From Brevundimonas sp. (lineage in GTDB: Bacteria > Pseudomonadota > Alphaproteobacteria > Caulobacterales > Caulobacteraceae): DNA of 5,854 nt. The position numbers and the translations under genes are program-made. The notes beneath the pieces were generated by a model that did not search any database, was not told where the DNA came from, and worked only from the letters and a program-made list of their open reading frames with translations. The stretch covers positions 1 through 5,854 of the forward strand of contig JAVHYH010000199.1 in assembly GCA_031119155.1 (NCBI GenBank), written 5' to 3'. The stretch's first letter is position 1. Each line of letters opens with the position of its first letter. Below, one piece after another: positions 1 through 5,854 of the stretch.

Positions 1-507
1 CCAGGTCAGGGCCGCGCCGCCGATCTCGATATCCTTGAGGTCGAACGTCAGGCCCCGGTCATAGACCATCGCCTGCGCCAGCAGGAAGATGACGCTGGCG
101 ATCAGGAAGAACAGGCTGCTGACGAGGGCGATGATCTTCACCACCCCGACCTTGGCCAGGATCAGCGAGATGCGGTCGTTGCGGGCGCTGATCAGCCGCC
201 AGGTCTCCCAGCGGTAGTCGCCGGCGTAGATGGTCGCGGCGGCGATCAGCACGCAGATCAGGACGAAGCCGTTGGCGCAGCCGGCGGCGGCGAAACCGAA
301 GGCGTCGGCGAGGTTCACCGCCTCCGTCGGCAGGTTGATATCCAGATTGGCCGCCTGCGCCGCCTTGTCGCCATTGGTCTTGGTGACCCAGTGGAACAGC
401 ACGCCGCCCAGGGCGAACAGCAGGGGCGTCAGCACGACCGAGATGAAAACCAGCACCCGGTTCAGCGAAAAGCGGTAGGCCTCGGCCTTCAGCGCATCAA
501 CGAGCAT
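1..507 (-). CDS. ABC-2 type transporter permease, partial (C-terminus beyond left edge)
   Basis: This is the membrane subunit of an ABC exporter; it should sit in the inner membrane and be driven by the ATPase encoded just upstream. The 169 visible residues run open to base 1 with no stop, so the C-terminal part is missing. Three hydrophobic segments are visible at about residues 17-40, 80-97 and 122-147. Between the second and third lies the motif GDYRWETWRLISARNDR (about 96-112), which matches the (G/E)(E/D)YRxGTWR-type cytoplasmic coupling segment of ABC-2 permeases. Residues 41-79 form a polar stretch, probably periplasmic. The ATG at 507 is well supported: it has a strong AGGAGG ribosome site and overlaps the ATPase stop by 11 bp, as expected for translational coupling. 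The substrate is not recognisable. The family call is firm; a specific role (drug, lantibiotic, polysaccharide or other export) is not. Confidence 0.88.
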   Translation of the reverse strand, partial: MLVDALKAEAYRFSLNRVLVFISVVLTPLLFALGGVLFHWVTKTNGDKAAQAANLDINLPTEAVNLADAFGFAAAGCANGFVLICVLIAAATIYAGDYRWETWRLISARNDRISLILAKVGVVKIIALVSSLFFLIASVIFLLAQAMVYDRGLTFDLKDIEIGGAALTW

Positions 508-1405
508 CGGCGGCCTCCTGCACGGCGCCGGTTTCGGTGAAGAAGATGCTCTCCAGGTCGGCGCCGACCCATTTGGCTTCGTGAATGTCGACGCCCTGTT
601 CGACCAGGGCGCGGATCAGGGCAGGGGCCTCGGGCCGCTTGATCTCGGCCAGCACGGCCTCGCCGTCGCGGGTGGCGCGGACGCTGAGATGGCCCAGAAC
701 CTTCTCGATCGGCGCGCCGATCAGGCGCAGCCGCTCGCCGCCGGCGGCGGTCAAGTCGCTGACCGCGCCTTCGCGCACCAGCTTGCCCTTGTTCATGATG
801 GCGACGCGGTCGCAGATGCGCTGGACCTCGCTCAGCTGATGGCTGGCCAGCACGATGGTCACGCCGTCGTCGGCGGCCAGCGAGCGGATCAGCGACCGCA
901 TTTCCTGAATGCCGGGCGGGTCCATGCCGCTGGTCGGCTCATCGAGGATGACCAGATCGGGGCGGCTCATCAGCGAGGCGGCGACGCCCAGCCGCTGCAT
1001 CATGCCGACCGAGAAGCCGCGCACCTTGCGGTCCGCCGCCTGGCTCAGGCCGACGCGCTCCAGCCAGTGCGGGATCTGCGCCTCGTCGCCCAGCCCGTGT
1101 TCCTTCGCCAGCCAGGTCAGCACCTGCCGGGCGGTCATGTAGGGCGGGAAGCGCGGGGTCTCGATCATCGAGCCCATCCGACGCATGGCCGCCATGTCGC
1201 CGACGGCGCCGCCCATGATGGTGGCCGAGCCCTCCGTCGGCCGGATCAGGCCCAGAAGGATGCGGAACAGGGTCGACTTGCCCGCCCCGTTCGGTCCCAG
1301 CACGCCATAGACGCCGCCCTTGGGAATGGTCAGGTCCAGACCGTCCAGGGCGCGCACCGCGCCATAGGTCTTGGTCAGGCCTCGTGTTTCGATAACAGCG
1401 CTCAT
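497..1405 (-). CDS. ABC transporter ATP-binding protein (ABC-2/BcrA-like exporter)
   Basis: This is the cytoplasmic ATPase that powers export through the permease encoded downstream. With the ATG at 1405 it is 302 residues, normal for the family. Motifs in order: A-loop Tyr14 in KTYGA; Walker A GPNGAGKST (37-45); Q-loop region MIETP with Glu82 in place of Gln; signature FSVGMMQR (131-138), a divergent form of LSGGQ; Walker B LVILDEP (151-157); D-loop SGMDP (159-163); switch His189 in LASHQ. Glu in the Q-loop and a relaxed signature are common in the BcrA/CcmA-like ABC-2 branch, so the enzyme is probably active. Residues from about 215 form the C-terminal accessory domain ending near ESIFF. 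The start is uncertain. The nucleotide-binding fold begins at about residue 4 from the ATG at 1405, which has no ribosome site. An in-frame ATG at 1474 has GAGG 8 nt upstream and would add 23 basic residues. The stop overlaps the permease start. Confidence 0.93.
   Translation of the reverse strand: MSAVIETRGLTKTYGAVRALDGLDLTIPKGGVYGVLGPNGAGKSTLFRILLGLIRPTEGSATIMGGAVGDMAAMRRMGSMIETPRFPPYMTARQVLTWLAKEHGLGDEAQIPHWLERVGLSQAADRKVRGFSVGMMQRLGVAASLMSRPDLVILDEPTSGMDPPGIQEMRSLIRSLAADDGVTIVLASHQLSEVQRICDRVAIMNKGKLVREGAVSDLTAAGGERLRLIGAPIEKVLGHLSVRATRDGEAVLAEIKRPEAPALIRALVEQGVDIHEAKWVGADLESIFFTETGAVQEAADAR
514..519 (-). promoter_or_regulatory. Shine-Dalgarno site of the permease gene
   Basis: AGGAGG on the minus strand lies 6 nt before the permease ATG at 507, inside the 3' end of the ATPase gene. 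It fixes the permease start and indicates that both subunits are translated from one mRNA. Confidence 0.85.
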
Positions 1406-1414
1406 AAGGCGCAG

Positions 1415-1442
1415 GTTGAACGTGTGTCGCCGCCGCTGGCAA
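1415..1442 (-). promoter_or_regulatory. Possible promoter of the ABC exporter operon
   Basis: On the minus strand, TTGCCAG (1442-1436) and CGTTCAAC (1422-1415) are separated by 13 nt. They match the Caulobacter housekeeping consensus TTGACGS-N10-14-GCTANAWC at 5 of 7 and 5 of 8 positions. Transcription would then begin only a few bases before the ATG at 1405, which would explain the lack of a ribosome site there. The match is weak and could be chance in GC-rich sequence. The rest of the 144-bp divergent region (1406-1549) holds only short imperfect repeats, for example GCCGCC (1429-1434) with GGCGGC (1443-1448). Confidence 0.25.
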
Positions 1443-1539
1443 GGCGGCTTCGCATTAAGGTTTTGCAACCGCATCGTCGCAGCCTCGCCGCGCGTCGTGC
1501 TTCTGTCGCGCTTCCGGGCTAGGCAGGCGCTCCCTGTAC

Positions 1540-1543
1540 GGAG
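1540..1543 (+). promoter_or_regulatory. Shine-Dalgarno site of the phosphodiesterase gene
   Basis: GGAG lies 6 nt before the ATG at 1550. It supports this start, as does the signal peptide that begins at once after it. A degenerate -10-like GCTAGGCA lies at 1518-1525, but no convincing -35 partner was found. Confidence 0.7.
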
Positions 1544-1549
1544 TTCGCC

Positions 1550-2800
1550 ATGTTCCTTCGCGCCCTGTTCCTGACCGTCGCCGCCGTCTCGACCCTGACC
1601 CTGACGCCCGCGGCGGCGAATGCCCAGGATCAGGCTCCGGCGCCGGTCACGCGCGAACGGCCGGTGATCCTGATCGGCGTCGACGGCTTCCGGCCCGACT
1701 ATCTGGACCCGGCGCGCACCCCGACCCTGTCGCGACTGGCCGCCGAGGGCGTGCAGGCCGAGGGCGGCATGCGCCCGTCCTGGCCCAGCGTGACCTTCCC
1801 GAACTTCTATACGCTGGTGACGGGCCTGCATCCGGACCATCACGGTCTGATCTACAACTCCATGCGCGACCCGAACCTGCCGGGGCGTCGCTTCTCGCTG
1901 GGCAATCGGGCCGAGGTGATGGACCGGGTCTGGTATGACGGCGGCGAGCCGATCTGGGTCACGGCGCGCAACGCCGGACTGAAGACCGCCGCCATGTTCT
2001 GGCCGGGCTCGGAAGCGCCGGTGCACGGCGTGCGTCCCGACTACTGGGTACCCTATGAGAAGGGCGTGCCGTCGCTGTCGCGGGCCAACATCCTGCTGGG
2101 CTGGATGAGCCTGCCGCCGGAGGAGCGCCCCGCCGTCTCGACCCTGTATTTCGACATCGTCGACACCCAGGGCCACAACTTCGGCCCGGACGCGCCCGAG
2201 ACCCTCGCCGCCGTGGCCGAGGTCGATACGGCGATTAAGGCGCTGGTCGAAGGGCTCCAGAAGCTGAACCTCGAGGCCGATCTGGTCATTGTCGCCGATC
2301 ACGGCATGGCGGCCCTGTCGGGCGAGCGGGTGGCCTATCTGGATGACCTGGTCGATCCCGCCGCGATCAGCGTCGCCGCCGCCGGGGCCGTGGTCCTGCT
2401 GGATCCCGTCCCGGGCCGCGAGGCCGAGGTCGAGGCCGCCCTGCTGGGGGTGAAGCCGCACATGGAATGCTGGCGCAAGGGCGAGGTCCCGGCGCGTCTG
2501 GCCTACGGAACCCACCCGCGCGTCCCGGCCATCGTCTGTCTGGTCGAGACCGGCTGGACCATCGGCACCCGCGACCGCACCGACCCGGCCCGCATCCGCG
2601 GCGGCGCCCACGGCTATGACAACCAGGCGCCCGAGATGCGCGCCCTGTTCATTGCCCACGGCCCGGCCTTTGCATCGGGCGGCCGGATCACCGACATGGA
2701 CAGCGTGGACGTCCAGCCGCTGCTGGCCCGTCTGCTGGGCGTGACCGCCCCTGCCGGCGATGGCCGCGCCGACGACACCCTGCCGGCGATGGCGCGCTGA
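1550..2800 (+). CDS. Secreted nucleotide pyrophosphatase/phosphodiesterase family protein (alkaline phosphatase superfamily)
   Basis: This is predicted to be a periplasmic two-metal (zinc) phosphodiesterase of the type I NPP family, which splits phosphodiester or pyrophosphate bonds in nucleotides or related compounds. The 416-residue protein starts with a Sec signal peptide: Arg4, a hydrophobic core, and a probable AxA cleavage site after Ala25 (ANA|QD). The expected catalytic set is present in order: Asp45 (GVDGFRPDY); nucleophile Thr82 (PSVTFPNFYTLVTG); Asn103 (IYNSM); Asp205 and His209 (VDTQGH); Asp250-His251 (ADHGM); His354 (GAHGYDN). This order and spacing agree with the bacterial enzyme from Xanthomonas, so it should be active. 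Other conserved NPP-type stretches are ECWRKG (306-311) and HPRVPAI (322-328). It lies divergent from the ABC operon and 26 bp before the MFS gene. The natural substrate (nucleotide sugar, dinucleotide, lipid head group) cannot be told from sequence; other phosphoesterases of the superfamily are possible but fit less well. Confidence 0.92.
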   Translation: MFLRALFLTVAAVSTLTLTPAAANAQDQAPAPVTRERPVILIGVDGFRPDYLDPARTPTLSRLAAEGVQAEGGMRPSWPSVTFPNFYTLVTGLHPDHHGLIYNSMRDPNLPGRRFSLGNRAEVMDRVWYDGGEPIWVTARNAGLKTAAMFWPGSEAPVHGVRPDYWVPYEKGVPSLSRANILLGWMSLPPEERPAVSTLYFDIVDTQGHNFGPDAPETLAAVAEVDTAIKALVEGLQKLNLEADLVIVADHGMAALSGERVAYLDDLVDPAAISVAAAGAVVLLDPVPGREAEVEAALLGVKPHMECWRKGEVPARLAYGTHPRVPAIVCLVETGWTIGTRDRTDPARIRGGAHGYDNQAPEMRALFIAHGPAFASGGRITDMDSVDVQPLLARLLGVTAPAGDGRADDTLPAMAR

Positions 2801-2804
2801 TCTC

Positions 2805-2826
2805 CGGCGGGCTAGAACGCCCGCCG
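2805..2826 (+). repeat. Perfect 8-bp inverted repeat directly before the MFS start codon
   Basis: CGGCGGGC (2805-2812) and GCCCGCCG (2819-2826) are exact reverse complements around a 6-nt loop TAGAAC. The right arm ends one base before the ATG at 2827. There is no T-tract, so a simple intrinsic terminator is unlikely. No purine-rich ribosome site exists in this gap. The repeat could be an operator covering the -10 box, or, in read-through mRNA from the upstream gene, a GC-rich hairpin at the ribosome site that limits translation of the transporter. Chance is possible in GC-rich DNA, but exactness and placement argue against it. Confidence 0.6.
2811..2818 (+). promoter_or_regulatory. Probable -10 box for the MFS gene (leaderless transcript)
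   Basis: GCTAGAAC is an exact match to GCTANAWC, the -10 consensus of the Caulobacter housekeeping sigma factor. If the TANAWC part (2813-2818) occupies -12 to -7, transcription begins at about 2825-2827, within 0-2 nt of the ATG. That fits the absence of a ribosome site, and leaderless mRNAs are common in Caulobacter. The -35 is poor: ATGGCG (2789-2794) matches TTGACG at 4 of 6 with a slightly long spacer. Confidence 0.5.
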
Positions 2827-4137
2827 ATGAACGCCCTGTCCGATCTGAAAGTCCGCCGCGCGGCCATCGCCTTCATTCTGGTGACGGCGGTGCTGGATAT
2901 CATCGCCATGGGGATCATCATCCCCGTGCTGCCGCACCTGATCGAGGAGTTCGTCGGCTCCAACGCCGAGGCGGGCTGGATCAACGGCGTCTTCGTGGCC
3001 CTGTGGGCGGCGATGCAGTTTCTCTGCTCGCCCATCATCGGATCGCTGTCAGACAAGTTCGGGCGGCGGCCGGTGATCCTGATCAGCTGCGCCGGGCTGG
3101 CGCTCGACTATGTGCTGATGGCGCTGGCGCCGAACCTGTGGTGGCTGGCGGCGGGCCGGATCATCGCGGGCCTGACGTCCTCCAGCTTCACCACCGTCTT
3201 CGCCTACATGGCCGACATCACCGCGCCCGAGAAGCGGGCCAAGGCCTATGGGCTGATCGGCGCGGCCTTCTCGCTGGGCTTCGTGCTGGGGCCGGTGCTG
3301 GGCGGGTTCCTGGGCGAGTTGGGCCCGCGCGCGCCCTTCTGGTTCGCCGCCGCCCTGTCCGGCGTGGCCTTCCTGTACGGCCTGTTCGTCCTGCCCGAGA
3401 GCCTCGTCCCCGAGAAGCGGATGGCCTTCAGCTGGAAGCGGGCCAATCCGGTCGGCGCCCTGATCCTGCTGAAGCGCCACGCCGAACTGACCGGTCTCGC
3501 GGTCGTGAACTTCCTGCTCTACTTCTCGCACCACGTCTTCTCGGCGGTGTTCGTGCTGTATGCGGGCCTGCGCTACGGTTGGGGGCCCTGGCAGGTCGGG
3601 CTGCTGCTGGCGCTGGTCGGGGTGCTGGACATGATCGTGCAGGGGCTGCTGGTCGGTCCCGTGTCCAAGCGGCTGGGCGAGCGGACGACGCTGGTCGTCG
3701 GCCTGATCGGCGGCACCGTCGGCATCTCGCTGATGGGCTGGGCGCCGACCGGCTGGGCCTTCATCGCCGCCATGCTGCCCAACGCCCTGTGGGGCCTCGC
3801 CATGCCCACCATCCAGGCCCTGATGACCCGCCGCGTGGGCGAGGACGAACAGGGCCAGCTGCAGGGCGCCAACAACAGCGTTGGCGCCATCGCCGGGGTG
3901 CTGTCGCCGCTGTTCTTCGGCTGGATCTACACCCATTCGACCGGCGGCAATTTCAGCAGCGTGGCTCAATGGATCGAGAGCTGGGCGGGGCAGGGGCCGT
4001 TGTCGCGCCTGCTGGTCGGCGGCCTGTATGATCCGGGCCTCGCCTTCTATCTGGCGGCGGTCGTCCTGCTGCTGGCGGCGGTGATCGGTTGGCGCGTCGG
4101 GCGGCAGGCGAGCCGTGAAGAAGCAGCAGAAGCGTAA
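2827..4137 (+). CDS. MFS transporter, TetA-like (DHA1/TCR-Tet type efflux family)
   Basis: This is a 436-residue inner-membrane protein with about 12 hydrophobic helices, expected to be a proton-driven drug or metabolite exporter. N-terminal motifs match the TetA branch closely: Asp24 in helix 1 (VLDIIAMG, like TetA Asp15); motif A GSLSDKFGRRPV (72-83) between helices 2 and 3; Asp94 (LDYVLMA, like TetA Asp84); Arg111 of motif B (GRIIAG); ADIT (129-132); antiporter motif C GFVLGPVLGG (151-160). The C-half keeps PALQ-like PTIQALM and QGQLQG segments, but positions equivalent to TetA His257 and Asp285 are Asp268 and Gly296. True tetracycline efflux is therefore doubtful. Residues about 369-404 form an unusually long loop between the last two helices. 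The start is set by homology; there is no ribosome site, but a -10 box and inverted repeat lie immediately upstream. It follows the phosphodiesterase gene by 26 bp. Confidence 0.9.
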   Translation: MNALSDLKVRRAAIAFILVTAVLDIIAMGIIIPVLPHLIEEFVGSNAEAGWINGVFVALWAAMQFLCSPIIGSLSDKFGRRPVILISCAGLALDYVLMALAPNLWWLAAGRIIAGLTSSSFTTVFAYMADITAPEKRAKAYGLIGAAFSLGFVLGPVLGGFLGELGPRAPFWFAAALSGVAFLYGLFVLPESLVPEKRMAFSWKRANPVGALILLKRHAELTGLAVVNFLLYFSHHVFSAVFVLYAGLRYGWGPWQVGLLLALVGVLDMIVQGLLVGPVSKRLGERTTLVVGLIGGTVGISLMGWAPTGWAFIAAMLPNALWGLAMPTIQALMTRRVGEDEQGQLQGANNSVGAIAGVLSPLFFGWIYTHSTGGNFSSVAQWIESWAGQGPLSRLLVGGLYDPGLAFYLAAVVLLLAAVIGWRVGRQASREEAAEA

Positions 4138-4162
4138 CTTTGCCGCCTTGATCCGGCCCGAA

Positions 4163-4186
4163 AGACGTAGCCGTATGGGAACGTCT
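4163..4186 (+). repeat. Inverted repeat upstream of the protease gene, possible operator
   Basis: AGACGT (4163-4168) and ACGTCT (4181-4186) are exact reverse complements separated by 12 bp, so their centres are 18 bp apart (nearly two helical turns). They lie in the 73-bp gap (4138-4210) between the MFS stop and the protease start. The sequence GGAAC at 4178-4182 resembles the -35 of alphaproteobacterial ECF-type promoters, but the expected downstream GTT at 16-17 nt is not present. The arrangement suits a dimeric regulator; no regulator family is identified. Confidence 0.35.
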
Positions 4187-4210
4187 CTCCTGCCTTTGCT
4201 TTCACGGACG

Positions 4211-5590
<1,380 letters not shown>

Positions 5591-5594
5591 GGCG

Positions 5595-5854
5595 TCACTT
5601 GCGGCTGGGGGATCCGATCGACCAGGTGTGGCCGAACGGATCGCTCATGCGGCCGTAGCGATCGCCCCAGAACTGGTCGGCCAGAGGCGTGACCGGCACG
5701 CAGCCGGCGATGATGGCGCGGTTCCACCACTCGTCCGCGTCATCGACCTGCAGATGCATGACCACGCCTGTGGGGATGATGTCCATCGGGTGGCCGTACT
5801 CCGGAAACTCGTCGGACAGGAAGACCAGACCGCCGTTGATGAGCAGGCGGCTGT
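5595..5854 (-). CDS. VOC family protein, PhnB/glyoxalase-like, partial (N-terminus beyond right edge)
   Basis: This is the C-terminal 85 residues of a vicinal-oxygen-chelate fold protein; the frame is open to the right edge, so the start is outside the window. It shows the pattern of PhnB-like VOC proteins: LLINGGLVFLSDEFPEYG near the visible start, then VVMHLQVDDADEWW and RAIIAGC, followed by PLADQFWGDRYG and the terminal DPFGHTWSIG. In this group the DPFGH segment and the preceding FWGDRYG turn are highly conserved. Most members are small cytoplasmic proteins of unknown substrate, often labelled glyoxalase/bleomycin resistance protein without biochemical proof. The internal ATG at 5786 is not the likely start, because conserved family sequence continues upstream of it. 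The gene converges on the protease gene with 4 bp between the stops. Confidence 0.9.
   Translation of the reverse strand, partial: SRLLINGGLVFLSDEFPEYGHPMDIIPTGVVMHLQVDDADEWWNRAIIAGCVPVTPLADQFWGDRYGRMSDPFGHTWSIGSPSRK

Noticed and set aside
731..1168. Divergent ABC signature (FSVGM) and Glu in the Q-loop as signs of an inactive ATPase.
   Set aside because: Walker A, Walker B, D-loop and switch His are intact, and these substitutions are common in BcrA-like ABC-2 ATPases.
1459..1470. GGTT-TTGC-AACC near-palindrome in the divergent region as an operator.
   Set aside because: Four-bp arms are too short to separate from chance without comparative data.
581..1522. 313-codon plus-strand frame opposite the ATPase.
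   Set aside because: The minus strand carries every ABC ATPase motif; this frame is its complement, rich in Gln, His and Asp, with no domain.
1475..2659. Long open minus-strand extension of the ATPase frame antisense to the phosphodiesterase gene (720 codons in total).
   Set aside because: The plus strand encodes a complete NPP enzyme with all catalytic residues. The antisense product is low-complexity, Arg/Gly/Asp/His-rich sequence with no domain, as expected from the complement of GC-rich codons.
2760..4031. 423-codon plus-strand frame overlapping the MFS gene.
   Set aside because: It is an out-of-frame shadow: an Arg/Ala/Gly-rich product without helices or motifs, whereas the frame at 2827-4137 gives a clear transporter.
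4115..4210. Start of the protease at GTG 4115, overlapping the MFS end.
   Set aside because: It would put 32 charged residues before the signal peptide and lipobox; starts at 4211 or 4214 give a normal lipoprotein signal.

Overview
The window is high-GC, gene-dense bacterial DNA of ordinary chromosomal character. Codon use is strongly G/C-ending. A -10 element (GCTAGAAC) fits the published Caulobacter housekeeping sigma-factor consensus GCTANAWC. Together with the protein types, this suggests an alphaproteobacterium, probably Caulobacterales such as Brevundimonas or Caulobacter. That placement is inference; no rRNA or marker gene is present to settle it.

Layout. Positions 1-1405 (minus strand) carry a two-gene ABC exporter operon: an ABC-2 type ATPase (497-1405) followed by its membrane permease (507 down to the left edge, truncated by the window), overlapping by 11 bp. 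A 144-bp divergent intergenic region (1406-1549) separates it from a plus-strand run of three genes. These are a secreted nucleotide pyrophosphatase/phosphodiesterase-type enzyme (1550-2800), a TetA-like 12-helix MFS transporter (2827-4137) and a DegP/HtrA-type serine protease with a lipoprotein signal peptide (4211-5590). A minus-strand VOC/PhnB-like gene (5595 to the right edge, truncated) converges on the protease gene with only 4 bp between the stop codons.

How the genes relate. ATPase and permease clearly form one exporter whose substrate cannot be told from sequence. The three plus-strand genes need not be one operon: a perfect -10 box inside an 8-bp inverted repeat lies directly before the MFS ATG, and an inverted repeat lies in the 73-bp gap before the protease. 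Each may have its own promoter. The common theme is the cell envelope (export, periplasmic hydrolysis, periplasmic protein quality control), but I see no evidence for a single multi-gene system.

No mobile element, CRISPR array, tRNA, rRNA or prophage signal was seen, and no gene-free stretch exceeds 150 bp. The points most worth a second look are the probable leaderless or structured start of the MFS gene, the loss of two residues critical in TetA in that transporter, and the lipid-anchor signal on the HtrA-like protease with a possible operator upstream.
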